Positions 8,521 to 17,458 of a stretch of DNA of 61,279 bases are shown in pieces. This DNA comes from Flavobacteriales bacterium UBA952 (GTDB lineage Bacteria > Bacteroidota > Bacteroidia > Flavobacteriales_D > Crocinitomicaceae), in the NCBI GenBank assembly GCA_905182495.1, contig CAJJBU010000005.1:1-61279 (forward strand). Reading direction: 5' to 3'. The position numbers were made by a program, and so were the translations under genes. Each line of letters starts with the position of its first letter. Position 1 is the first letter of the stretch. Below the pieces are notes generated by a model. That model saw only the letters and a program-made list of their open reading frames with translations, was not told the origin of the DNA and did not search any database.

Positions 8521-9947
8521 TTTTTTGTGAATTTTGCGATGGATTCAATGTGACCCGTATGCGGAAATTGATCGACCAAGCTATATTTATCCAAAACATA
8601 TCCTGCATCTAAAAGTGCAGAGGCATCTCGCGCTTGTGTGGAGGGATTACAAGATATATAGACAATGTTTGTGGCACCTAAATCAATAACCTTCAGAAGT
8701 GTTTTTGGAGCAATACCAGCACGAGGTGGATCAAGAACTAAGGTGTCTATCTTTCCTTTGTATTTCGGGTTGAATTTTAAAAACTTACCAACATCTGCGG
8801 CAAAAAACTGGGTATTTAATATCCCATTACTGATCGCGTTTTTATTAGCATCTTCAATGGCTTCAGGGACAATGTCTACTCCTATAATTGAAACTTTTGA
8901 ATTTCGTTTTGCCATGAGTTGGGCAATGGTTCCTGTACCACAGAATAAGTCCATAACGACTTTGTCTTCGCGGATGTCTTGCTCGAACACATAGTCTAAA
9001 GCTTTGTTATATAGACGTTCAGCGCATTTCGGGTTTGTTTGAAAGAAACTCTCCATTCTCATTTGAAACTTCAACCCAAGTAATTCTTCTTCAATAATAT
9101 CATCTCCAAAAAGAAGCGTACTTTGTCCGTTTTCAATTTTGGCACGATCTGCTACATTATCGTTAATCGTATGCAAAAGACCCGCAATTCGATTCCCCAT
9201 TAATTCTTTAATGAAATTGGCAAATGCAAGTAAATCAAAATCCTTCAAGTCTTCAGAGGCAGTTACTAAGTTCACAAGAAGTTGGTTTGAAGCGAATGAT
9301 TTCCGAACAACTAAATGTCTGAAAAATCCAGTTTTCTTCGGAGGGTGCCATGCCTTTAAATGAGTTCCTTCTAAAAAGCTTCTGACCTCTTTTAATTTAT
9401 TTTCCCATTCTTGATCAAATAGACCAGATGCCTTGTTTAAGCTTTCTACCTTCCACCATGTTCCTCTGCGCTTAAAACCTAAAGCAAAGGCATCGTCTTT
9501 TTCTGAATCAGTCGCTAGACAATGTTCAATGGATGAAAAGCTATATTCCATTTTATTCCTGTAATAGAAATGATCTGGTGCAGAAATAAATTCATCAAAG
9601 ATGTCGTTGATATTTTGAATACCTGATAGTCTTCTGAAGGTGTCAAGAGTCGATTCTTTTTTGACAAGTTCTTGTTCTTTAATCGGGACATAAATGTAAG
9701 GTGCTCCCGATATTTGCTGATATTCATTTATCTGTTCAACTGGAGACCGTTCTATAATATCGAGTAATTTAGCTTCGTAGTGCTTCTTCTTTTTGGCAGA
9801 AATGATGACATGAACTTTTTGTCCAGGATAGGTGTTGGGAACGAATACTACTGTTCTCTGGTTATCAGATGTTATTTTGGAAATTCCTTTGCCTCCAAAT
9901 GCGAAGTCAGTAATTTCTAGATCAATTTTATCTCCTCTTTTAAACAT
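8517..9947 (-). CDS. rlmD: RlmD/TrmA-family 23S rRNA (uracil-C5)-methyltransferase lacking the Fe-S cysteines
   Basis: 476 residues. An N-terminal TRAM domain (about 1-60, FKRGDKIDLEITDFAFGG) is followed by a class I SAM domain (VMDLFCGTGTIAQ) and the catalytic segment DTLVLDPPRAG with SCNPSTQARD, whose Cys makes the covalent adduct. These enzymes make m5U in 23S rRNA (U1939 or equivalent). The cysteine cluster that usually follows the TRAM domain (C..F..CGGC) is missing: the equivalent stretch reads EYQQISGAPYIYVPIKEQ. The target base could therefore be that of RlmD, RlmC or RlmCD. Start lies 1 base after the lpxA stop; the end overlaps cinA by 4 bases. Confidence 0.85.
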   Translation of the reverse strand: MFKRGDKIDLEITDFAFGGKGISKITSDNQRTVVFVPNTYPGQKVHVIISAKKKKHYEAKLLDIIERSPVEQINEYQQISGAPYIYVPIKEQELVKKESTLDTFRRLSGIQNINDIFDEFISAPDHFYYRNKMEYSFSSIEHCLATDSEKDDAFALGFKRRGTWWKVESLNKASGLFDQEWENKLKEVRSFLEGTHLKAWHPPKKTGFFRHLVVRKSFASNQLLVNLVTASEDLKDFDLLAFANFIKELMGNRIAGLLHTINDNVADRAKIENGQSTLLFGDDIIEEELLGLKFQMRMESFFQTNPKCAERLYNKALDYVFEQDIREDKVVMDLFCGTGTIAQLMAKRNSKVSIIGVDIVPEAIEDANKNAISNGILNTQFFAADVGKFLKFNPKYKGKIDTLVLDPPRAGIAPKTLLKVIDLGATNIVYISCNPSTQARDASALLDAGYVLDKYSLVDQFPHTGHIESIAKFTKK

Positions 9948-9948
9948 T

Positions 9949-10728
9949 TTAAATCATTCCGCGGATCACGCCTTTGTCTGAAGCGCCTATGAAATCAAGG
10001 ATTTCATTTCTTATGGCACTTTCAGGGATGTTTTCTTTTATCGCTTCAATTCCTTTTGAGATATTGCTGTGTTGAATGTATAGTATCCTATACAAATCTT
10101 CGATTTCACGAACAGTTTCTTCTGAGAAACCTCTGCGTCTCAGTCCAACAGAGTTAACTCCGGCAAATGTCAAAGGTTCTCGTGCTGCCTTGACATAGGG
10201 TGGGATATTTTTACGGATGAGTGAGGCACCACCAATAAAGGTATGTTTACCAATATGGGTGAATTGTTGGGCTGCCACTTTTCCTTCCAAAATCGCATAG
10301 TCATCGATTTGTACATGACCGGATAGTCCAGTGTAGCTAGCTAAAATCACGTGATCTCCGATGGTGCAGTCGTGTGCTATGTGAACATAGGTCATAAGGA
10401 GACAATGTGATCCTATTTTTGTGGCCATTTTATCGTTCGTCCCACGATGAATGGTTACACATTCCCTAATGACAGTATGGTCACCGATTTCTACAATAGT
10501 ATATTCACCTCCGAATTTTAAATCTTGAGGAATAACTCCAATTACGGCACCCGGAAAAATTTCGCAATTCTTACCTATCCGGGTTCCGGGGTATAGCACA
10601 ACATTCGAATGAATTTTAGTTCCTTCTCCAATTATTACATCTTCATGGATATGTGCAAATGGATCGATCGAGACACTTTCTCCAAGTTCTGCTTTTGGGT
10701 GAACTGATGCTAATGGGCTAATATTCAT
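9949..10728 (-). CDS. lpxA: UDP-N-acetylglucosamine acyltransferase
   Basis: 259 residues, the usual LpxA length. An N-terminal left-handed beta helix of hexapeptide repeats (about 1-185) with the catalytic-His region HIAHDCTIGDHV, and a C-terminal helical domain starting near GLRRRGFSEETVREIEDLY. It adds the first 3-hydroxyacyl chain to UDP-GlcNAc in lipid A synthesis in the cytoplasm. Its ATG overlaps the stop of the lpxC-fabZ gene as TAATG, which indicates coupling. Bacteroidota gene order lpxD, lpxC-fabZ, lpxA is preserved. Confidence 0.97.
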   Translation of the reverse strand: MNISPLASVHPKAELGESVSIDPFAHIHEDVIIGEGTKIHSNVVLYPGTRIGKNCEIFPGAVIGVIPQDLKFGGEYTIVEIGDHTVIRECVTIHRGTNDKMATKIGSHCLLMTYVHIAHDCTIGDHVILASYTGLSGHVQIDDYAILEGKVAAQQFTHIGKHTFIGGASLIRKNIPPYVKAAREPLTFAGVNSVGLRRRGFSEETVREIEDLYRILYIQHSNISKGIEAIKENIPESAIRNEILDFIGASDKGVIRGMI

Positions 10729-12193
10729 TAGGCTTCTTTATCTTTTATGACTTGGGCTAGCATTTCTGCTTCTGCAACAATTTTACCGTTGACATATGCG
10801 ATACCTGCCATTTCTACAAGTCCACGTCGAATGGCGGACATAAGTTTCAATTCAAAAACAATGGAATCTCCCGGAAGCACTTTTTGTTTGAATTTCACGT
10901 TATTTATTTTCATGAAATAAGTGGAGTAGAGGTGAGGGTCTTCCACTTTACTTAATGCAAAAATCCCTCCTACTTGAGCCATGCCTTCAACCTGAAGAAC
11001 CCCCGGAAAAACAGGGTTTCCTGGAAAGTGCCCAGTGAATACTGGCTCATTCATCGTGATGTTCTTCACGCCCCACAATTGTATCTTCGGTCAGCTCCAT
11101 GATCTTGTCTACCATGAGAAATGGGAAACGATGTGAGGTAGCATTTTTGCGATAGCATTGATATCGTACACAGGCTTCTGTTGGTCAAGATCAAAGGATT
11201 TACCTTGGTGCTTTCTGCTTGTTGTTTTCATGTATGCTCTTTTAAGCACTTTAGCAAATCTTACGTTTCCCGTAGTGCCCTGGTCGTGCAGCTAAAATAT
11301 GTGCGCCTTGATTAAAGGCCTTCCCATCGAGCGCTAAGATCTCCCATACTATATCTAGTAGCTTATGTGACGGGCTGGTTCATTTTCATACTGCAGCTTT
11401 GTGCTATTCAAGACGCCTATTACCCTCTACCGTTACTTTCTAAGTCTTCTTTTCCCACTGATTTTGCCAACTTGGTGAGCTCCTCCTGTGAAATTGCTCC
11501 GTTCGTTTCCCCATAGACAGGCAATCGCATCGTCACGGATCTCCACCCTTAATTAAGTTATTCTTTGCTCAATACTTCTAATTCTTCGCAGGAATACAAA
11601 AGTTCTACATTGGAGCAATCTCGCCGTTAAATTCATCCGATATTATACATACTGGCATGCGTGTTGTGTACCCAAGCGCAGGTGAATTGGTAGTCCACCA
11701 TCACCGTTAGCTCTGTAGTTCATCGTCTGGAACGGCTAAGAATTCGATGCCATTCTCCTCATCTTCCCATGGAATGTTCTCTGTTAATTCAAAATAAAGT
11801 CGTTCAGCGTTCTGTTCTTCATAACCAATAGCTTCTATTGCCTCTACGAATTTTAATGAGCTTCCATCCATAATTGGGATTTCTGGGCCATCTAATTTGA
11901 TAATCTGAGCATTATCTACCTGACAGCCGTACAATCGCTGCTAGGACATGCTCGGTAGTGTAGACACGGCCGTCCATTGTTTTGCTCGAGTGTCGTTCCT
12001 CTTTCTGTTGACTACAACCATGTCTACAGTCTGCGTTGATTATAGGCTTACGCCTTCCTAGGTCAACTCGTTGGAATTTGTAACCATGGTTGGCCGGGGC
12101 CGGATGAATTTCAAGATTTGCTTCTACACCCGTGTGTAGACCTATTCCTCTGAGTTTTACAATTCCTTTTAGGGTTCTCTGTTTCTCGGACAT
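10728..12193 (-). pseudogene. lpxC-fabZ: Bifunctional UDP-3-O-acyl-GlcNAc deacetylase / 3-hydroxyacyl-ACP dehydratase, reading frame destroyed by many indels
   Basis: The start at 12193 reads KQRTLKGIVKLRGIGLHTGV, the LpxC N-terminus. The last 351 bases (10728-11078) are a clean FabZ C-terminus with GHFPGNPVFPGVLQVEGMAQ. Between about 11080 and 12060 the frame breaks roughly every 20-40 bases, yet LpxC-FabZ can be followed by switching frames: GRVYTTEHVLAA, YGCQVDNAQIIKLDGPEIPI, RTFVFLRELEVL, LDIVGDLAL, FDLDQQKPVYDINAIAKMLP, HRFPFLMVDKIMEL. The locus is 1466 bases against about 1390 expected, so extra bases dominate. The fused enzyme deacetylates the lipid A precursor and dehydrates 3-hydroxyacyl-ACP. 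As assembled it could not work. Both activities are essential and the flanking lpxA and lpxD are intact, so I infer an uncorrected read segment. Confidence 0.9.
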
Positions 12194-12197
12194 TAAT

Positions 12198-13238
12198 TTA
12201 TTCTTTTGTTAACGCTTCAATTTTTTCTTCTAATTCTTGGACCCTTTTAAGTAATCCAGGTAGTTTTCTGAACCCGAAATAGGATCTCTTAAAGTCATCT
12301 AGTGGAATTCCCGGAGATCCCATGAGTGTTTGTGCTTTTTTAATGCTTGATGGAATTCCAGATTGGGCTACTATTTTTGTTTGGTCGGCAATTTTAATGT
12401 GTCCACTAATACCCGCTTGGCCTCCAATTAATACATTCTTGCCAATTTTAGTCGATCCTGCGATACCTACTTGTGCTGCCATAGCTGAGTCTTCATCAAC
12501 ATCAACATTATGAGCGATTTGACAGAGGTTATCAATTTTCACTCCTTTTCGAATGAATGTGGACCCCATCGTTGCACGGTCTATAGATACGTTTGATCCT
12601 AATTCGACATCATCCTCAAGAACAACATTACCTATTTGAGGGATTTTTTGAAATTTCCCTTTCTCGTCTGGAGCAAAACCAAAACCATCGGAACCGATTA
12701 CACTTCCGGCGTGAATAATACAATTTCTTCCAACTTTGCAGTCATGGTAGATACTTACATTAGGATAGATTTTAGTTCCATCCGCGATGCTGACATTTTC
12801 TCCGATATAGGTGTTTGGATAGATAATTACGTTATTGCCTATAACAGCGTTTTTACCAATATATGCAAAAGCTCCAATATGTACGGATTCTCCTATTTTC
12901 GCTGTTTCGTTAATATGGGCAGGTTTTTCGACACCAATCTCTTTCTCGTATAGGTTTCCATAAAGTTCAAGAAGTTTTGCAAAACAAGAATAAGCATCCT
13001 CAACTTTTATCAGTGTCAAGTTTGGTGGTAAATCTTTACCCGGAATAAAGGATTTATTTACGATACAAATACTTGAAGATGTGGTATAGATGTATTCTTC
13101 ATACTTCGGGTTTGACAAGAAACTTAGCGTTCCTTTTTGTCCCTCTTCAATTTTAGCCAAATCATTGACCATAGATTGCGAATCTCCTTGAATTTCTCCA
13201 TTAAGAATATCGGCAATTTGTTCAGCTGAAAACTCCAT
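12198..13238 (-). CDS. lpxD: UDP-3-O-(3-hydroxyacyl)glucosamine N-acyltransferase
   Basis: 346 residues, full length. An N-terminal uridine-binding domain (about 1-100), hexapeptide repeats forming a left-handed beta helix (AKIGESVHIGAFAYIGKNAV), the catalytic-His region NLCQIAHNVDVDED, and a C-terminal helix (FRKLPGLLKRVQELEEKIEAL). It adds the second acyl chain in lipid A synthesis. It is the first gene of the minus-strand run lpxD, lpxC-fabZ, lpxA, rlmD, cinA; the next gene begins 4 bases after its stop. A TACTTTTG box lies 4 bases before its ATG and a second TACCTTTG box about 60 bases before it. Confidence 0.97.
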   Translation of the reverse strand: MEFSAEQIADILNGEIQGDSQSMVNDLAKIEEGQKGTLSFLSNPKYEEYIYTTSSSICIVNKSFIPGKDLPPNLTLIKVEDAYSCFAKLLELYGNLYEKEIGVEKPAHINETAKIGESVHIGAFAYIGKNAVIGNNVIIYPNTYIGENVSIADGTKIYPNVSIYHDCKVGRNCIIHAGSVIGSDGFGFAPDEKGKFQKIPQIGNVVLEDDVELGSNVSIDRATMGSTFIRKGVKIDNLCQIAHNVDVDEDSAMAAQVGIAGSTKIGKNVLIGGQAGISGHIKIADQTKIVAQSGIPSSIKKAQTLMGSPGIPLDDFKRSYFGFRKLPGLLKRVQELEEKIEALTKE

Positions 13239-13242
13239 ATTT

Positions 13243-13250
13243 CAAAAGTA
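13243..13250 (-). promoter_or_regulatory. -7 promoter box (TACTTTTG) 4 bases before the lpxD ATG
   Basis: On the minus strand TACTTTTG matches TAnnTTTG and ends 4 bases before the lpxD start. If used, transcription would begin at about the A of the ATG, giving a leaderless mRNA. No good -33 TTG is seen. Confidence 0.4.
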
Positions 13251-13298
13251 TAAAAAGTGAGTTGTTTAATAGCATGATTTCCAAATTAAATAATCAGT

Positions 13299-13306
13299 CA
13301 AAGGTA
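13299..13306 (-). promoter_or_regulatory. Second -7 promoter box upstream of lpxD (TACCTTTG)
   Basis: On the minus strand TACCTTTG matches the Bacteroidota -7 consensus, about 60 bases before the lpxD ATG. It would give an ordinary leader of about 55 bases. It may be the real promoter and the proximal box a chance match, or the reverse. Confidence 0.4.
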
Positions 13307-13353
13307 GATGGGAAGCCCCCCTAAAAATAAACTTTAATTATTAACTTACTTTA

Positions 13354-13368
13354 GACGCTTAGAGCGTC
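13354..13368 (-). terminator. Short inverted repeat after the DUF4258 gene
   Basis: GACGCT and AGCGTC form a perfect 6-bp stem with a 3-base loop, 8 bases after the DUF4258 stop on the minus strand. It is followed by AT-rich sequence, not a clean T run, so it is a weak terminator candidate between that gene and lpxD. Confidence 0.35.
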
Positions 13369-13376
13369 GTTCATTG

Positions 13377-14076
13377 CTATGGACAAAGGTCTTCGATATA
13401 GACGAATTTGTAGATCCTTGCCTTTTCTTTAAAGTAGGTCGAAAAAAAGTTTGCTTCTCGTCCAGACCCCGTTCTTAAAACTATAGAATGTACAGGTTTA
13501 GGGGATTTAGCCAAATCTGAGTTTAAAATATTTATTCTACCATTTTCAATAAAAAGTCTGTACAAAGTACTATCCTCTTCAATACCTAACGCTTTTCTTT
13601 GACAATTAGTATGCGCGCTGCTGTCAGAATAAAATAGATTTTTTTTGGAGGGATAATGTACTGGTGTGCCTAATCCTTTTTTAGAGGGGCTTGCATTTTG
13701 AGAAGAAAATTGATTGGGCAGCAATTCACAGATGAAAGCATCCTCATATAGAACGACCTGTGCTACGAAATTCTCCTTTGATTTTGTAGGTCCTTCTAGG
13801 TGATATATTTTTGGATTCTCTCTCTTTTTACTCTTTGAAAAATCAACATCGGCATCTTCTAAATATTTTGATATTTCTGCTTTCTTGAATGCCTAAATTC
13901 TTTAAAACGGCAAGGTTTGTATCGGAGATAAAAACAATCCGACTTATAATCATTTCTTTTACTCTATTTTCCGGAAGCCAAGAGCAGCCTCGGTTGTTGA
14001 AGAAAAAGAAAACGAAAAGAAGACCAATTCCAAAGCCAATTCCGTAATATAAAATCCTTCTATAAAAGTTATTCAT
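13377..14076 (-). CDS. DUF4258-type small membrane-anchored protein (interrupted by one indel)
   Basis: The frame from 14076 starts NNFYRRILYYGIGFGIGLL, one N-terminal membrane segment, then NNRGCSWLPENRVKEMI, a signature of the flavobacterial DUF4258 proteins. It breaks near 13885. One base of correction continues into KAEISKYLEDADVDFSKSKK, then KIYHLEG and AFICELLPNQ, and on to the stop at 13377, about 233 residues in all. The tail beyond the usual DUF4258 length (about the last 110 residues) is extra and not recognised. Function unknown. The gene follows trxA on the same strand with an 88-base gap that carries an inverted repeat. Confidence 0.7.
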
Positions 14077-14114
14077 AAATACTGATTACTCAAAATGAGT
14101 GGTTATTTGCAGAA

Positions 14115-14148
14115 TGGGGGTATAGTTGAATTGGTCAAGCTACCCCCA
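14115..14148 (-). terminator. Long hairpin between trxA and the DUF4258 gene
   Basis: TGGGGGTA and TACCCCCA form a perfect 8-bp GC-rich stem; inside the loop TTGA/TCAA can pair again, giving an extended hairpin. It lies 16 bases after the trxA stop. No T run follows on the minus strand, so it could be a partial terminator or an mRNA-stabilising hairpin. Confidence 0.4.
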
Positions 14149-14164
14149 AAAGAAGTTAAAATAT

Positions 14165-14485
14165 TTATAAAAGAGCCTCAAGTTTTGCCGCTAATGTTGC
14201 TTTTGGAACAGCTCCAACTGATTTGTCAACAACTACACCGTTCTTAATGAATAGTACAGTAGGTATGCTTCTAACGCCGAATTGAGCGGAGACATTTGCA
14301 TTCTGGTCAACATTTACTTTTCCGACAAGCAGCTTTTCCGTCGTATTCTTTAGACAGTTCACTCATCATGTGGACCAACCATACGACAAGGACCGCACCA
14401 TTCTGCCCAGAAATCTACCACTGCTGGCTTTTCTGATTTTAAGTACTATTTCTTCAAAGTTTGCATCTGTTATTTCTAAAGCCAT
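14165..14485 (-). CDS. trxA: Thioredoxin (interrupted by three single-base indels)
   Basis: Starting at ATG 14485: MALEITDANFEEIVLK, then one extra A, SEKPAVVDFWAEWCGPCRMV with the WCGPC active site, then one missing base and MMSELSKEYDGK, an extra A, and LLVGKVNVDQNANVSAQFGV, RSIPTVLFIKNG, ending at LEALL. Corrected length is about 106 residues, standard for TrxA. It is the general cytoplasmic disulfide reductase. The indels are two extra A in AAAA runs and one dropped base; I read them as sequencing errors because the protein sequence is otherwise perfectly conserved. Confidence 0.9.
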
Positions 14486-14569
14486 AATGTTTTTTTTAAA
14501 GTCTTTTAACTAGCGCAAAATTAATTTAAATATTTAATGAAGGGTCATTTTATCCCATCGAATTATGTC

Positions 14570-17368
14570 TTAAAGCTCTTTTTTTAGATATTTCGCGGTA
14601 TATGATATGTGAGTGGCCTTCTTCACGAGCTGTTGAGGTGTGCCACAGAAAAGAACTTCTCCTCCTAAGTCCCCACCTTCTGGACCGATGTCAATGATTT
14701 GATCCGATACTTTAATGATATCCAAATTATGTTCGATAATTAGAACCGTGTTACCCTCGTCAACCAAAGCATTTAAAACGGACAATAGTTGTTTGATGTC
14801 TTCGAAGTGTAGGCCTGTCGAAGGTTCATCTAAAATATATATAGTTTGACCTGTTGATTTTTTTGAAAGCTCGCTTGCTAACTTGATTCGTTGGGCTTCA
14901 CCACCAGAAAGCGTTGTTGAAGATTGTCCTAATTTAATATATCCAAGCCCTACACGCAATAGAGTACCTATTTTTTGTTTGATCTTAGGGTGTGCTTCGA
15001 AGAAATCAAAAGCTTGCTCAATGGTCATGTTAAGCACATCAGAAATGGACTTACTTTTGTATTTAACTTGTAAAGTTTCTGAGTTGTATCTTTTTCCGTG
15101 ACAAGTCTCACATTCAACGTGTACATCAGGTAAAAAATTCATTTCAATTAACTTCATTCCACCTCCATTACAGGTTTCGCATTTCCCTCCTGAGACATTG
15201 AAAGAAAACCTCCCCGGTTTATAGCCTCGAATAAGTGCTTCGGGTAAGTTGGAAAATAACTGTCTTACTTCGTCAAAGATCTTGGTGTATGTTGCTGGAT
15301 TCGATCGCGGCGTTCTTCCAATTGGATTTTGATCGATTTCCACAACCTTATCTATGTGCTCTAAACCTTTCACCTTTGTATACGAAAGTGGTTTTCGAAC
15401 ACCGTTGTATATGTGTTCAAATAGAATAGGTACGAGTGTCTGATTAATTAAAGTTGATTTCCCACTGCCACTAACTCCGCTGATGCAGGTCAGTGTTCCA
15501 AGCTTTATTTTAATCTTTACAGATTTTAGATTGTTCCCGGTTGCACCAATTAATTCAAGGGTTTTACCATTCCCGGGCCTTAATTTACTCGGGAGCTCAA
15601 TTTTTCTCTCTCCATTTAGATATTGAGCGGTTAAAGAGTTTGACTTCAGCACGGTTGCATAATCCCCTTTACTTACAATTTCCCCACCATTTACTCCAGC
15701 TCCTGGGCCAATGTCAACAATGAAATCTGCTGACTCCATTATTTCTTTATCGTGCTCCACAACAATGACTGAATTCCCATTGGATTTTAATTTCTGAAGT
15801 GATTTAATAAGCTTCTTATTGTCTCTTTGATGCAGTCCGATCGATGGTTCATCAAAGATATAACACACGTTAATCAGTTCTGTACCAATTTGTGTAGCGA
15901 GTCGAATACGTTGGGCCTCTCCGCCTGACAGGGATTTTGACGGGCGATTCAATGAAAGGTATCCTAAGCCCACATCTAAAATAAAATCAAGCCTTACTCG
16001 GATTTCTTTAAGTAGCTCTTTAGCTATTGTTTGTTCTGTAGCACTTAAATTCTCTTCAATGTTAGTTAACCAATCCTTCAGTTGATCGAGTCCCATATTG
16101 CTTAACTCAGCGATATGTTTGTTATTTATTTTGAAATATTGGGCTTCTTTTTTGAGTCTTGATCCTTGGCAGTTTGGACAAACCTCAGTTGTTGTATAAC
16201 CTTGCGCCCAACGTTCAATTTTTTTGGAGCTATTCTGTGCATGTCGTTTGAGAAATGGAAGTATACCCTCAAATGAAATTGTATTTTGATTTAGGCCATC
16301 AAAAGCGTTGCTCCCATTCAAAAGTAAGGAAAGTGTAACTTCATCGAGTTTGTTAATAGGGGTTTTTAGTCCATATTTTGCATGTTCCAAAATCCTTTCT
16401 ATTTCTTGAAAGATCCAATTTTTCTTGTATTTCCCGAGGGGTTCAATCCCTCCTTCATAGATGGTTTTATTGACATTTGGAATCACCTTTTTTTTGTCTG
16501 CTATCTTTACCGTTCCGATACCTGAACACTCAGGGCAAGCTCCATATGGTGAGTTAAATGAAAATAAGTTTGGCTCCGGATCTGGGTAGCTTATTCCAGA
16601 CGTTGGACAAATGAACTTACGGCTAAATTTCCTTGCCTCTTCATTACTGTAGTTATAGATGATTAAAAAATCATCACCGATACTAAATGAATTGGTCACA
16701 GAATCCGAGATTCTCTTGTAATCAACATCATTGACAGCAAACCGGTCTATTACAATTTCAATATCATGAACTTTATAACGATCAAGTTTCATTCCGGGTA
16801 GGATTTCTTTTATCTCACCGTCCACTCGAACTTTTGTATAACCCAATTTTAAAATCTGTTCAAATAATTCTCTATAATGTCCTTTTCTGGCTCGAATTTT
16901 TGACGCTAGAATTGCAATTTTCTGCCCCTCATACGATGTTTTTATAAGTTCGGATAATTGATCATCAGCGTACCGGACCATTTTTTCACCAGTTTCGAAA
17001 GAATAGGCTGTTGAAACTCGGGCGAATAACAACCTGAGAAAGTCATATAGCTCTGTAATCGTTCCAACTGTGGACCTAGGGGATTTGGATACTGTTTTTT
17101 GTTCAATGGATATGACGGGGGAGAGCCCTTCTATTTTATCCACATCAGGCCGCTCCATTCCTCCAATGAATTGCCTTGCATAGGAAGAAAATGTTTCTAT
17201 ATAGCGACGCTGTCCTTCAGCAAAAAGTGTGTCAAAGGCAAGTGAGGATTTTCCACTACCACTGAGCCCCGTGAAAACGACGAGATTGTTTCTTGGAATA
17301 ACGAGGTCAACATTTTTTAGATTATGTTCTTTCGCTCCGTAGATTTCTATACTATTTTTTAGTGACAC
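14570..17368 (-). CDS. uvrA: Excinuclease ABC subunit A
   Basis: 932 residues. It has two ABC ATPase modules: Walker A GLSGSGKSSLAFDT near residue 36 and GVSGSGKSTL near 640; signature motifs SLSGGEAQRIRLA and TLSGGEAQRIKLA; and Walker B in IFDEPSIGLH and ILDEPSTGLH. Zinc-finger cysteines are visible (CPECSGIG; CETCNGGG with CETCHGKR). UvrA scans DNA for bulky damage and loads UvrB. The start codon is GTG at 17368, the position that gives a standard UvrA N-terminus. It stands alone between trxA and the polysaccharide genes. Confidence 0.98.
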   Translation of the reverse strand: MSLKNSIEIYGAKEHNLKNVDLVIPRNNLVVFTGLSGSGKSSLAFDTLFAEGQRRYIETFSSYARQFIGGMERPDVDKIEGLSPVISIEQKTVSKSPRSTVGTITELYDFLRLLFARVSTAYSFETGEKMVRYADDQLSELIKTSYEGQKIAILASKIRARKGHYRELFEQILKLGYTKVRVDGEIKEILPGMKLDRYKVHDIEIVIDRFAVNDVDYKRISDSVTNSFSIGDDFLIIYNYSNEEARKFSRKFICPTSGISYPDPEPNLFSFNSPYGACPECSGIGTVKIADKKKVIPNVNKTIYEGGIEPLGKYKKNWIFQEIERILEHAKYGLKTPINKLDEVTLSLLLNGSNAFDGLNQNTISFEGILPFLKRHAQNSSKKIERWAQGYTTTEVCPNCQGSRLKKEAQYFKINNKHIAELSNMGLDQLKDWLTNIEENLSATEQTIAKELLKEIRVRLDFILDVGLGYLSLNRPSKSLSGGEAQRIRLATQIGTELINVCYIFDEPSIGLHQRDNKKLIKSLQKLKSNGNSVIVVEHDKEIMESADFIVDIGPGAGVNGGEIVSKGDYATVLKSNSLTAQYLNGERKIELPSKLRPGNGKTLELIGATGNNLKSVKIKIKLGTLTCISGVSGSGKSTLINQTLVPILFEHIYNGVRKPLSYTKVKGLEHIDKVVEIDQNPIGRTPRSNPATYTKIFDEVRQLFSNLPEALIRGYKPGRFSFNVSGGKCETCNGGGMKLIEMNFLPDVHVECETCHGKRYNSETLQVKYKSKSISDVLNMTIEQAFDFFEAHPKIKQKIGTLLRVGLGYIKLGQSSTTLSGGEAQRIKLASELSKKSTGQTIYILDEPSTGLHFEDIKQLLSVLNALVDEGNTVLIIEHNLDIIKVSDQIIDIGPEGGDLGGEVLFCGTPQQLVKKATHISYTAKYLKKEL

Positions 17369-17458
17369 TTAGCTTATTAGTGGATTGAATACAAAGAAAA
17401 CAGAAATCCAACAATATTTGTTCTCAATAAGAGAAATTAGCTTGAAAAGAGTGAGTTG

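Noticed and set aside
10728..11078. A separate short FabZ gene of 116 residues
   Set aside because: It lacks the active-site His segment (MLPHRFPFLMVD), which is present just upstream in another frame, so it is the C-terminal part of the fusion.
11080..12060. Lipid A gene decay or several novel small proteins
   Set aside because: LpxC-FabZ protein can be followed through the region by switching frames, flanking lipid A genes are intact, and the indels are mostly insertions; best read as uncorrected sequence.
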